From positions 89,162,020 to 89,226,019 of the forward strand of contig OX235272.1 in assembly GCA_944472155.2 (NCBI GenBank): a stretch of 64,000 nt of DNA. Reading direction: 5' to 3'. Position numbers and translations under genes: made by a program. The stretch is from Trichobilharzia szidati (lineage: Eukaryota > Platyhelminthes > Trematoda > Strigeidida > Schistosomatidae). Under the pieces are notes generated by a model. That model saw only the letters and a program-made list of their open reading frames with translations, ran no database searches and was not told where the DNA came from. Below are positions 53,010 to 62,929 of this stretch, in pieces. The first letter of the stretch is position 1, and every line of letters begins with the position of its first letter.

Positions 53010-54301
53010 AACCACTCCACATCATCCTGGAATGGATCAAACAAGCCCTGGATGAAAAACTTCGACCAGAACAAGCTGGATTCAGGAGTAACAAGTCATG
53101 TATTGATCAAATCGCCACACTACGGATCATCATTGAACAAAGTTTGGAATGGCAGTCACCTCTCTATCTCAACTTCATCGACTTTGAAAAGGCCTTTGAC
53201 AGCGTCGATCGAGAGGTGATTTGGCAACTACTTCGCTACTACGGGGTGCCGCCGACAATTATACATCTCATCCAACAGTTGTATGACAACGCTGCATGCC
53301 AAGTAATCCACAACAGGAAGCTCACGGAATCCTTCGAAGTGAAGACAGGAGTAAGACAGGGTTGCCTACTATCGCCAATGATTTTCCTAGTTGCAGTAGA
53401 CTGGATAATGCGACAAACAACGGGCAATGAGGAAACAGGCATAAAATGGACACACACAAAAAACTTGGAGGATCTGGACTTCGCCGATGATATATGCCTG
53501 ATTTCCCACAAACTGGAAGATATGCAAGTGAAAAGCAACAAGTTGGCAGAAGAAGCATCAAAGATAGGACTCCAGGTGAACATAGAGAAAACGGAGGTGA
53601 TGAAGATCCCTGGCCAACACCAACAACAACAACAACAGACAGCAATCAGCATAAATGGAAAGAACCTGAAAGAAACTACCTCCTTTACCTACCTGGGAAG
53701 CATCGTTTCAACTACAGGCGGAACTGACGAGGATATCAAAGCAAGGATCGGGAAAGCAAGGCAAGCTTTCATTACTCTCAAGTCTGTGTGGAGGTCAACA
53801 TCATTCAGCGTCAAAAATAAGATCGGGATTTTCAACTCCAATGTGAAGTCAGTACTACTATACGGATCAGAGACTTGGCGTGTCACAAAAAGCACCTCAA
53901 ACAAGCTACAGACCTTCATTAACAGATGTCTTCGCTCAATACTCAAGATCAAATGGCCGGAAAGGATCAGCAACAAAGATCTCTGGGAGCGAACCAACCA
54001 GGAACCGATTGTGAAACAAATAGGCAGGAAAAAATGGAGATGGATTGGCCACACTCTGAGGAAACCAGCAAGTGACATCACTAGACAAGCCCTCGAGTGG
54101 AACCCGAAAGGGAAGCGACGAGTTGGTCGTCCAAGGGTGACCTGGAGGAGATCATGTGAAGAGGAGATGAAAGCATGTGGGCAGACTTGGAACCAGGTGA
54201 AAACTCTAGCAGAGAACCGAACGCAATGGAGACGTGCAGCTGAAGCCCTATGTTCCTCTAGGAACTAAAGGAAATAATAATAATAATAATAACCACTCCA
54301 C
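53010..54301 (+). mobile_element. RTE-clade (SR2-like) LINE, 5'-truncated, with 11-bp target duplication
   Basis: Element 53021-54290. Target duplication AACCACTCCAC at 53010-53020 and 54291-54301. The 3' end is the (AATAAT)-type short tandem repeat expected of RTE elements. Truncation falls within the RT domain. Confidence 0.9.
53021..54268 (+). CDS. RTE reverse transcriptase, 5'-truncated, fully open
   Basis: 415 codons remain open from the truncation point to TAA, without frameshift. Order: RPEQAGFRSNKSC (RT fingers); NFIDFEKAFDSVDREV (motif A); TGVRQGCLLSPMIFL (motif B); LDFADDICLIS (motif C, FADD catalytic pair); thumb with NIEKTEVMKI, interrupted by a poly-Gln run encoded by CAACAA repeats; YGSETWRVTKS; and the RTE C-terminal WRWIGHTLRK, ALEWNPKGKRRVGRPRVTWR, ending EALCSSRN. 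In a full element this enzyme performs target-primed reverse transcription. Lacking the endonuclease and RT N-terminus, this copy cannot be autonomous. The unbroken frame indicates a young insertion. Confidence 0.9.
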   Translation: MILEWIKQALDEKLRPEQAGFRSNKSCIDQIATLRIIIEQSLEWQSPLYLNFIDFEKAFDSVDREVIWQLLRYYGVPPTIIHLIQQLYDNAACQVIHNRKLTESFEVKTGVRQGCLLSPMIFLVAVDWIMRQTTGNEETGIKWTHTKNLEDLDFADDICLISHKLEDMQVKSNKLAEEASKIGLQVNIEKTEVMKIPGQHQQQQQQTAISINGKNLKETTSFTYLGSIVSTTGGTDEDIKARIGKARQAFITLKSVWRSTSFSVKNKIGIFNSNVKSVLLYGSETWRVTKSTSNKLQTFINRCLRSILKIKWPERISNKDLWERTNQEPIVKQIGRKKWRWIGHTLRKPASDITRQALEWNPKGKRRVGRPRVTWRRSCEEEMKACGQTWNQVKTLAENRTQWRRAAEALCSSRN

Positions 54302-54329
54302 GTAAATCACGTTTGTGTATTAAAGTTAA

Positions 54330-54510
54330 ATTAACAATCCGACATTTGGAGGGATTCGGCTTAAGACCATTCGACAAATTGACCACTGACTAATTTCTGA
54401 TAAAAGGCTGTTCATTTCGAAACAGTCTGACTGAGAAGTAACCTGAATCGTAGCAGTCAGATCACATGGGCATACTTGACAAAACTGGCTTCATCAAAAT
54501 AAGGCAAGTC
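54330..54510 (+). repeat. Repeat X, uninterrupted copy
   Basis: A dispersed sequence (ACATTTGGAGGGATTCGGCT, GACCATTCGACAAATTGACC, CATACTTGACAAAACTGGCT) that recurs on minus at 62930-63081 plus 63970-64000, where an RTE interrupts it. No coding features. Confidence 0.65.
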
Positions 54511-54824
54511 ATGACAGAAGAAAGAAAACAGAAAAGGAGAGGGAACAGCACCTTGAGGAACACCGGCTATGCTGAGTAAACCAGAGGAAGACTTCCCCTG
54601 ATATACAGTGTACTGCTTCCTGTGTAAATATATTCAGTAGATGTAATAGGACTAAGATGCAATGATCAAATGTTACAGCTATACTGGTGTAGCAATTAGG
54701 TTTTTGAGAGCATTCTAACCACTCCTTAGTCTCAACTACACACACCACACACATCATATATATATGTATTTTTTTCTGTAGTTTGCCTTGTAAGCGTTAG
54801 TTTTGTCTTCACGAGTTGATCACG

Positions 54825-55189
54825 GATTTACATCATTTAGAGAACTATTGAAAGCCAACAGGGAGTACTGGACAGCTGTTTCGTCATCCTAGTTTGGGAG
54901 TCATCGGCAGTACGCACCCAATGCCACGGGTCGAACCCAGGACTTTCCGCTTACAAGGCAAGCTCGTATACCATTCAGCCACTGGGACCCGACTCAATGG
55001 CTCATGAATTCTAACTTCTACCAATTCGTTATTTAGTGCGACCACCAACCAATGTCATCGATGGGAAATCCATCGAACCCCAGTGGGTGCGTACTGCCGA
55101 TGATTCCCAAACTAGGATGAAACAGCTGTCTGGCAGTACTCCCTGGTTTTCAATAGTTCTCTAACTGATATCAGTCCGTGAACAAATCG

Positions 55190-55190
<1 letters not shown>
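54825..55190. mobile_element. Hammerhead SINE foldback, tRNA-Thr-like family
   Basis: The minus unit (ribozyme 54862-54925, head 54925-55000 with box B complement GGGTCGAACCC) faces a plus ribozyme arm (55085-55150) and tail. Both ribozymes have U4 changed to C (CCGAUGA), and the minus copy also has a 3-base insertion before GAAA. A (TA)n tract follows at 55190-55218. Confidence 0.7.
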
Positions 55191-55221
<31 letters not shown>

Positions 55222-55719
55222 TGTCGAAGTTTTCTCATGTATTGATTGATTGCTTAATTAGTCTTATACTGTTTCGGTGCTTTGTTTTTTTTATCATGAC
55301 CTGAAAAAATAAGATCGTAATCCTTCTTTTCTTATTATGCAGTAATTCACGATGAATATATTTGCATAAAAAGCGTTTTTGTTTTGATTATTTTTTTCTG
55401 TTTTTATACATTTGTCGAGTTTCAAATCATTTTTTTTTGTGTGTGCTTATATGATAAATATTCACTGGTCTCTTCGTGTGCTAACTAAATTTATTCTTCT
55501 GACAATAATTATCATCTGATCTGATTTCAATAATTTATTGTTTTAATTGTGTAATATTGATTAAAGTGTATGTCTGTGTGTGAATGTGTGCATGTACGTA
55601 CTTAGACAGGATATTTCTCAGAATTGGCTATAAATAGTTCATTTAACTTGCCAGCTATCTCTGATCTTTGATCCCTTAACTCTGTAAGTAGAAATGTTTT
55701 GAATATCGCTAGAAAAAAA

Positions 55720-57140
55720 CGACAGATGGACTCTTAACCAATACAACTTCATCTGTGGTGAGAGATGTCTGCTAGCCAAAATGGGTAGATAGCAATTTAC
55801 GTCAATGAATGCTTACGTCCCAAATCTTGGGGGTGAGAAAAACAAGAACAAAGACTTTGCGTGGGCGGATACGATTCGCAGATATATGGTCTGACTATCA
55901 AAGAAACGGCCACAAAGAGATGATAGGTTAATTTTCAGCGAGAAAACAACCAATCAGAAGACGCTACCTCTCTGCTAACAATAACGAATAATAATGTACA
56001 TAAAAATATATAAATATCTTTTGATTTCCTCAATAAACGATCTGTTGCTTGGCCCTTATCTTCTGTCGTTACACGTCGACTTTGAAAAGGCCTTCGACAA
56101 CGTTGCCTGTGAAGTAATTCGGAAACTGTTTCAACACTACACACTGCAGTGTCACAGGCCTTTGTCAACCTCATTCAACAGCTATATAACAATGTCACAT
56201 GTCAAATGATTCACAAAGGGGGGCTCAGTGAAGCAGCCATTGGAGTGAAGACAACAGTAAGACAAGACTGCCCTGAGGCGTGGAGAGAGAAGAGAATACT
56301 TTGGACCAGTAAGAAGACTCTAAAAATTGTGGACTTTGCGGATGATTTACGTCCAGTGTCACATAAATTCAAAGACGAAAACCAAGTCGGCAGACAAGGG
56401 TAGGTAGCGAAGACAGGACTTCAAGTGAATACACAGAAGACAGACGTGATGAAGATACCCAACAGTCAACAAAAAACCACCAATCACTATTAACAGGAGA
56501 AATTTGAAGGAGATCACTCCCTTCACTTATCTAGCAGCATGGTTTCAACTACAGGTTGTGACACTGATAAGAATGTCAAAGGCAGAATTGCAAAAGCAAG
56601 ACAAACCTTCATTTTATCTGATATCAGTGTGGAAATCTGCTGTACTCAGGATAATAAAGAACAGGATCCAGATTTTCAACAATAATATCCAGTCAGAGCT
56701 TATATATGGTTCAAAGACTTGGTGTACACATCACGAAAAACATTTCCCAATAGGCCTTAGACTTTTATCAACTGCTGTCTTCGCTAACTCCATACTGAAG
56801 ATCAGATGGCTGGCCGGCCAGAAAGAATTAGCAACAAGAAACTCTGGGAACGAAGTAACCAAGGGTCTATTACTCAACATATATTTCGAAGAAATTGGAG
56901 ACGGGCTGGATAGATGCTGAGGAAACGGTTGGATGGCATCGCGCGCCATGCACAGCTTCGAGTGGAACCCGATTGAGGAACAACAAGTTGGGCTTGGGTT
57001 CGAGGGTGATGGGGAGGAGACCGTGTGAACAGAAGATGAGGGCTTATGGGCATTCATACTGCCACACAAAGAACACTGCAAAGAACAGAGCGAAGTGGAA
57101 ATGGGCTGTTGAAGCCGTTTATTCCTCTCAGAACCTGAGT
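55720..57140 (+). pseudogene. Old RTE copy interrupted by a solo LTR
   Basis: The coding relic begins near 55720 (helix before motif A), is split by the LTR at 55754-56073, and resumes at 56078 with DFEKAFDNVACEVIRKLFQH. Further pieces: VNLIQQLYNNVTCQMIHKGG near 56160, VDFADDLRPVSHKFKDE near 56330 (FADD retained), GLQVNTQKTDVMKIP, LIYGSKTW near 56695 and EAVYSSQNLS at the end (57137). There are many frameshifts and a segment between RT motifs B and C is deleted. The 3' microsatellite tail is absent. Confidence 0.8.
55750..56077 (-). mobile_element. Solo LTR nested in RTE, 320 bp
   Basis: LTR 55754-56073, minus orientation (plus-strand TGTGGTGAGAG ... CTGTCGTTACA), same family as 42848 and 47226. 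Flanking CATC (55750-55753) and CGTC (56074-56077) are the target duplication with one change. Removing one copy restores RTE motif A (AACTTCATCGACTTTG as in 53171 onward). Confidence 0.85.
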
Positions 57141-57184
57141 TAACAACTATTTCCTTCTTTACGACATCTACTAGGTAATTTCGA

Positions 57185-57345
57185 TATTCAAGTATTGGTT
57201 TGCAGGGATTTGATTGGTTGGTTACAGGATTTCATCATGAGCTGACATCGGTTAGAGAGCCAGCTGTTTCGTCCTTGTTTGAGACTCTTCACCAGTACGC
57301 ACCCACCGCCAGGGTTCAAACTCAGGACTTTCTGGTTACATTACA
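57185..57345 (-). mobile_element. Truncated hammerhead SINE, tRNA-Thr-like family
   Basis: Outer end CAAGTATTGGTTTGCAGGG, then ATCATGAGCTGACATCGG and a damaged ribozyme (CAGCTGTTTCGTCC complement), ending within the head near box B. Confidence 0.6.
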
Positions 57346-58059
57346 TTATCATTTCTGACAAGTGATCATCCCTAGTGAAAAATCAATTTCAGTTCTCATA
57401 TCTATTATTTTGCTAATTCTTCTTTTTTTTTCTTATTTGTGAGTTGTCTTCAAATCGGCGGATTAAAACGGTACAACTATTTGAAAAAAGTGATTAATAC
57501 ATTGAGAATCATGCAGAAAAAGTTTACTCGCATCTGGTATATTCGTTTCATTGGCCTTCTTTTTAAATGAGATGAGACATTACCACTTTGCTTCTTATTG
57601 TAGAAAGTGAAATCAGTAGATGAGCACATTAACACACACACATAATTGAAGTAAAATCTCACATTAGGAAGTGATGAAGTGTAGTATCTATCGGTCAACA
57701 TCTATGTTTAGTAATGGATTACATTTTAAAAAAATTTGTTAATTAGTTAATAGCCAATGGAAAGTATGTTGTAGTAAGTAATTTTAAATAATATTGATTG
57801 AAAACTATCGACCAAATGATAATAAGTGTCATAAATAAGCCATTTGACATGACAATGTAATGCATAGCACTGACTACATTCTACTCTTTTACTATGTGGT
57901 GCATTTATGCGGTTAATTTGACTGCATTCTCTTACAGACCATCATTTATTTGGTTGTCTGAACTCTTGGCCTTGAATATATTCATTAAAAATCTAATTGA
58001 ATAAATATATTTTCAATAAGAGTATTCTATACTATAACACCTTAGTAAAATAAATTGAA
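57346..58059. other. Non-coding AT-rich stretch
   Basis: No element recognised. Confidence 0.45.
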
Positions 58060-58078
58060 ATCGAAACTTCATCAGTAG

Positions 58079-58444
58079 TTGTTCGGTGCAATGAAAAATC
58101 GACAGATATCCTTCTCATGTGAACTCCAACTGTATATACAAATTTACATACAAATCTGCGGGAGCAGTTACATTGGAAGGACAGAAAGAAGGGCATATCT
58201 ACGATTTTCTGAACATGTACCAAAAAGCTTATGTCTAAAGGGAACAAATGCTTTAAACAGTGCCATCGCCAGGCATCTCCTTGACACAGATCATGAGGTG
58301 GATGTCGAAAAGTCGTTCAAAATTATCAATAGGCAAAAGAGCTCAATTCTCCTCAAGTTTGCTGAAGCCATTTCCATCAAGCGCCTGAAACCTGATTTGT
58401 GCGTTCAGAAAGAAACAGTTATCAGTCTTTCTTTGCACTGGTAA
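58079..58444 (+). CDS. PLE GIY-YIG endonuclease, partial but open
   Basis: 121 codons from an ATG that is probably incidental. Contains QICGSSYIGRTERRAYLRFS, then SAIARHLLDTDHEVDVEKSF and KFAEAISIKRLKPDLCVQKE. It carries the YIGRT signature, the arginine of the second motif (ERRAYLRF), and the C-terminal LKPDLCVQK typical of PLE proteins. The upstream cysteine-containing linker is altered (LYIQIYIQIC), and RT sequence is missing. It is paralogous to 39072-39359, which lacks the LKPDLC element. Confidence 0.8.
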   Translation: MFGAMKNRQISFSCELQLYIQIYIQICGSSYIGRTERRAYLRFSEHVPKSLCLKGTNALNSAIARHLLDTDHEVDVEKSFKIINRQKSSILLKFAEAISIKRLKPDLCVQKETVISLSLHW

Positions 58445-58528
58445 CTGGATATTTTCATCTCTCTTTCATCTGAATGCGTAATGCTGAAAAGTTTCCACTG
58501 TGTATGATTATTATTGTTCGGAATAGTG

Positions 58529-58576
<48 letters not shown>

Positions 58577-58685
58577 TATTACTGTATGCACATATTGATC
58601 GATTGATTTTTGTTTAAAACGAACTCTGTGCAAGTATGTTAAAATTGTTTTTGTAGATATATTTAATAATGTCTTTGGCCTGTAA

Positions 58686-58735
58686 GCAGCTGACGAGAAG
58701 GCAACGAAATAAAAGATGGTACAATTTTATTCTGC
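58686..58735 (+). ncRNA. PLE hammerhead-like motif, diverged
   Basis: GCAG (58686-58689), CUGACGA (58690-58696), GAAGGCAAC in place of helix II, GAAA (58706-58709), helix III AUAAAA/UUUUAU (six pairs), U, then CUGC. Same plan as the 39704 motif with different helix III sequence, so helix III pairing is kept despite divergence. Confidence 0.5.
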
Positions 58736-58992
58736 AAAAACTGTAGTTCTTGCTTTGTTCAAATTCTTACATTAATCTTATATTTATCGAGATGAGTATT
58801 GATGACTTCTTTTTGTAAGCCATTTATCACTGTTTTTCAGCCTTCTCTAATCTTTACCTTGATCCTAACCCTAACTCAAACATTCTATCAACCTCCATAT
58901 CCGAACAGTACTTAAAAACGAGATCGGGATGAGATTTCCACCTCACTCCGTTCCCAGCATTCATAGTGGTGCTGTAATAATTACTAGGTTTT

Positions 58993-59844
58993 ATAATCCA
59001 ACGGACTGATGTCACACAAAATCGAAGACTTACAAGCGAAAACCGACAAACTGGTCGAAGAAGCAGCAAAGACAGGACTCCAGGTGAACATAGACAAGAC
59101 GGAGGTTATGAAAATAACCAACCAACAACAACAACAGCAGCAGCAACATCCAGCGCCAATCATCATCAACGGGAGGGATTTGAAAGAGGTTACTTCATTC
59201 ACTTATCTAGGGAGCATTGTCTCAACTACAGGAGGAACGGACGACGAGGATGTCAAATCGAGAATCAGGAAGGCGAGAAACACATTCATCAACCTGAAAC
59301 CAATATGGAAATCTTCGTCACTCAGCCTGCATCAACAACAAAATTCGGATTTTCAATACAAACGTCAAGTCAGTCAGTTCTTCTATACGGATCAGAAACT
59401 TGGCGGGTCACAAAGAATATTTCCAACAGCCTGTTGCAGACCTTTATCAACAACTGTCTTCGCTCTATACTGAAGATCAGATGGCCGGCCGGAAAGAATC
59501 ACCAACAAGAAACTATGGGAACAAACAAAACAAGAACCAATCGCTCAACAAATATGCAGGAGAAAGTGGAGATGGATTGGACACTCGCTGAGGAGGCCGC
59601 TGGGTGACATCGCGCGTCAGGCCATAGCTCGAGTGGAACCCGAAAGGGAAGCGGCGAGTGGGACGTCCAAGGGTGACATGGAGGAGATCGTGTGAAGAGG
59701 AGTTGAAACAGTATGGATTAACATGGATGCAGGTGAAAAGTACAGCAGAAGACAGAAACAAGTGGAGACGTGCAGTTGAAGCCCTATGTTCCACTAGGAA
59801 CCCAAGGGAACAATAATAATATAATAATAAATAATCCAACGGAC
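58993..59844 (+). mobile_element. RTE LINE, 5'-truncated, 14-bp target duplication
   Basis: Element 59007-59830. ATAATCCAACGGAC at 58993-59006 and 59831-59844. It starts just after the FADD motif (MSHKIEDLQAKTDKLVEEAA) and ends with GAAGCCCTATGTTCCACTAG and an AATAAT-type tail. Frameshifts near 59340 and later break the protein. It includes a poly-Gln run as in the 53021 copy. Confidence 0.9.
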
Positions 59845-60595
59845 GGTATGCGTTCAAGGCCACTGGTCGCTATATTCTCTAAGTTGGCCATTATCTCCAC
59901 TCAAGCAGCCTGCACAGCTATACACACAGGCCTATAAGTTCAGAGAACGTTAAATAAAATTTTTGAAACTAGTTTTATTTGGTTGAATTAATTTCTCCTA
60001 TTTTAAAGAAAATTTATTGACTTTTTTAAAGAAATTTAAATATGTAAGACATTGATAAGCTCGGACAAACACACACACACACGCACACACCTGCACACAA
60101 TCTGTTCATAAGTTAGTGAATACAAACATGCATTATATAGCCTGAGTTCAGTTGAAAATCTAAGTCAGTTCAATGATCTAGAATATTATTTATACAGGTA
60201 ATATGGAAATGCATACATATAATTTCGATTTCGGTTGAAATTTACATATTGAATTTGATTTCATGTATTTTTACTTATAAATAAATATGTACATATATAT
60301 GTTTTTGAAATATATTTTAGAATACGATAACACTCTTACTACTACTATTCAATGTAGAATATTTGTTTTAATTTCACTTGACCTTGTGCATTTATTGATT
60401 TTTTATTCTAACTCTATGGTGGACAAAGTTATGCGAACACGGTTATCACAACAACCACCTATTAATTTCGTATTGTTTATTGTGTTACACAAATATGTAT
60501 ATAAAAAAATACCAAATCAGTCTCATTAATTTTTTGACCTTTGAGATTACCTATATATATAAACTCAATTCTGATTAGAGTTGGTTTAATTTAAT
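59845..60595. other. Non-coding stretch with (CA)n
   Basis: (CA)n at about 60069-60090. AT-rich, no gene recognised. Confidence 0.5.
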
Positions 60596-60599
60596 GGTA

Positions 60600-60760
60600 T
60601 TTGGTTGATGATGACTAGCAATAGAAGTCAGGGCGTGTATGTGTCATCCTTTTGGGGGCTCGTCAGCTGGATTCACACCTGGAGTACATCTAGTTGCCAA
60701 GTAGGCGGGAACACCCATCCTAGATCGCACTGCCAGTTACTGTCAATCAAAGAATATCGT
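60600..60760 (-). mobile_element. Sm-alpha-like hammerhead SINE, 3' part
   Basis: Minus strand: AUCCAG, intact core CUGACGA, helix II AGCCCCC/GGAU, GACA in place of GAAA, degenerate helix III, then CCUGACUU. Among the Sm-alpha-like copies here it alone retains C3, but the GAAA change should inactivate it. Confidence 0.6.
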
Positions 60761-60979
60761 GGTAATCGTCCGGGCGTCTGTACTGAGAAGCCTACAAGTC
60801 AACAGACAAGGAGCATTTTGGTCCTGTGAAAATCAGCCGACGGAAAATGCACAATAACTAAAACAAATTGATTTAATACAATCAACTCTGAAAACTAGAT
60901 GAAGAAATATGGTTCCACTGTGTACAGACTAAACTGCTGATCTGTTCGACTGGTCATTTGTTCATGGCTTCATGAACAT

Positions 60980-61245
60980 TTCTGGTGTTTCAAGTTTCAT
61001 CTTGGATTGATATCATTTGGACAACCATTGAGAACCAGCAGGGAGTACTGAAAAGTTGTTTCTTCCTTGTTTAGGACTCTTCAGCAGTATGAACCCAGGA
61101 GAGTTCGAACCCAGAAACACCCAGTTACAAGGCAAGCTCAAAGACCATCCAGCCACCGGGATCCAATCCAATGACCCATGAAATCCAACTTCTGCTAATT
61201 CGTGATCTTAGCATGACTCCGGGTCAATGTCATTCCTACAAACTA
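60980..61245 (-). mobile_element. Hammerhead SINE, tRNA-Thr-like family
   Basis: Minus strand head (box B complement GAGTTCGAACCC near 61091) and ribozyme: core CUGAAGA intact, helix II UCC/GGA with an A opposite G10.1, GAAA, helix III broken (ACAACUUU), then UCAGUAC. Tail marker TTTCAAGTTTCATCTTGG at 60990. Confidence 0.65.
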
Positions 61246-61254
61246 ATTCATGAA

Positions 61255-61560
61255 AGTCTCTGGTATTGTTGTTTTCTCTAAGGTGGATGGTTCACTTGTA
61301 GGGCTTTCATTGTCTTTCATCTTCAGCGCTAACTTCAGTGTACAAAAAGATTTGGGAATTTTGCGCGGAGGCTTAGTACTGAAATGATAACCATGTGGAA
61401 AGAGGCCAAATTTACTAATCAATGAAGGAAAGTAGGTTACAAGAGTAAAAGATCAAATATCACATCAACATGAGCAGTCAGTGTCAATACAAGTGGACAT
61501 GAGATATTGTCCAGAAATCCAATGAAAGCTTTGCAATTAGACAGTTGAGCTCAGTGAACA
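61255..61560. mobile_element. PLE-B terminal-repeat relics
   Basis: 61264-61345 on minus (GCGCTGAAGATGAAAGACAA, GAAAGCCCTACAAG, ACCTTAGAGAAAAC) and 61490-61560 on plus (TTGTCCAGAAATCCAATGAA, GCTTTGCAATTAG, GAACACAACAGC) are opposed pieces of the PLE-B tail. Confidence 0.5.
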
Positions 61561-61639
61561 CAACAGCACAAATCTTCTCCACCATTTCGAAATCATGCAA
61601 ACGTTTGTCTTGATACTGTCGAAAAGCATAAAAGCTGAT

Positions 61640-61975
61640 CCGTTGGATTCCGAGTGGAATATAAGGCGTCAGCAGAACGTCTCCATTTCACCCTGTTCTC
61701 TGAACCTTCTATTAACTGGCTCTACGACTGCCCATAAGCTTTCATCTCTTCTATATCACCCTGGGACTCAAGCCCAACTCGTCGTTCCTCATCCAGGTTC
61801 AACTGGAGGGGCTGATACTTGATTATACTCAGTGGTCTGCACAAAGTGTGTGTAGTTGATCTTCATTCTCTTTCACATATTTTTTAAGCGTTTGGTTCTT
61901 TGCTAGTTCGTTGCCTGTCAGAGTTCCTTGTTCCTAATCCTTTCTAGCCGGCCATCCGATCTTCAGTTTGCAGCC
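61640..61975 (-). mobile_element. RTE 3'-end fragment
   Basis: The minus strand matches the last about 110 codons of the RTE with frameshifts (GRPA/K-ERI near 61945, NEERRVGLESQGDIEEMKAY-like near 61790-61740, then TTATATTCCACTCGG near 61665). Confidence 0.65.
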
Positions 61976-62039
61976 AGAGAAGAGGGCACCTATTCGTGAA
62001 AGTCTGCGGTGGCCTACTGGAAATACTTTTCGGGATTCC

Positions 62040-62545
62040 TTATTAGTTGGAGTATTTCATCATGAGCTGACATCGGTTAGAGAACCATTGGAAAACCTGC
62101 AGGGAGTACTGGACAGCTGTACCGACCTAGCCTGGGACTCTTCTGCAGCGACTGGCCTTATCCAGGCAGTGACCTGGGGTTCTAATGGGAAGCTGTGACC
62201 AGTAGGGTACAGCAGGTTGAAGGTGAGGCAGTAAGTCATCGAAGAAGACATTGAGAAGTGGTCACGCTATGTCATGAACTGACAAAAGTTGGAATTCATG
62301 GGCCATCGGATCGTGTCCCAGTGCCTTAATGGTCGACGAGCTCACCTTGTAACCAGAATGTCCTGGGTTCGAACCCCGGTGGTGTGGGTGCGTACTGCTG
62401 AGGAGTCCCAAACTAGGGCGAAACAGCTGTCCAGTACTCCCTGCAGGTTTTCCAATGGTTCTCTAACCAATGTCAGTTCATGATGAAATCCTTCAACCAA
62501 ACAAACAAAATCTCTACAAAACCAATACTTGAAAATTCCTTACTA
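62040..62545. mobile_element. Near-complete hammerhead SINE foldback, tRNA-Thr-like family
   Basis: A minus-orientation arm (62055-62160) with a damaged ribozyme is followed by the plus-orientation leader (62172 on), tRNA-like head (CAGTGCCTTAATGG near 62327, CTTGTAA anticodon loop, GGTTCGAACCCC at 62366), an intact plus ribozyme at 62391-62438, and the full tail through ATGATGAAATCC to CAAAACCAATACTTGAAA. Confidence 0.8.
62391..62438 (+). ncRNA. Hammerhead ribozyme, fully intact motif
   Basis: Helix I GUACUG (62392-62397), core CUGAGGA (62398-62404), helix II GUCC/GGGC with loop CAAACUA (62405-62419), GAAA (62420-62423), helix III ACAGCUGU (62423-62430), cleavage-site C (62431), helix I partner CAGUAC (62432-62437). 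Every invariant base is present. It lies directly downstream of a pol III-type tRNA-like promoter. Confidence 0.8.
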
Positions 62546-62929
62546 ATTAGCATTTTTTTCAATAAAATTGTTGAATTAACTGTTACGTCAGTTGTAATAT
62601 GGAATTCACAGAATTAATATATTGATTACCTTTTTTTAGTTCACAGCTACTAATCAATACCAAACAAGATATGAGCAAATACCATTCAAAGTTCATACAC
62701 GATACCTATAATAATACTTTTTAATGAAGTCGTCTAAGTTATTGGATGAGGTATTTAGAGGAGTATATAAAGTTTTAGCCAGAAAAACAATTCAGTGGCT
62801 AACTGTCATTCTAAAATTCTAAAATTAGAATAAATGAAAAAACTTAGACTTTTTAAAACTTACTACTTGTTAGTCGACTGTCGTGTTGTGTTCTCAATGA
62901 CAGTGAGCTGGAGCTTTCTTCTTACTTGA

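Larger units (their letters stand above)
58060..58760 (+). mobile_element. PLE-A relative: GIY-YIG frame plus 3' hammerhead-like motif
   Basis: A diverged lineage A member. The nuclease frame (58079-58444) is followed by a UTR with (TA)n at 58531-58568 and a hammerhead-like motif at 58686-58735. Confidence 0.75.

Noticed and set aside
53239..53652. Minus-strand frames with cysteine or valine runs inside the RTE (also 63709-63982 plus)
   Set aside because: These are antisense readings of RTE coding sequence; the Cys/Val runs are the complement of the CAA repeat encoding poly-Gln.
53144..54268. ATG at 53144 as the true start of the RT protein
   Set aside because: The frame is open and homologous to RTE protein from the insertion edge at 53021, so the ATG is internal.
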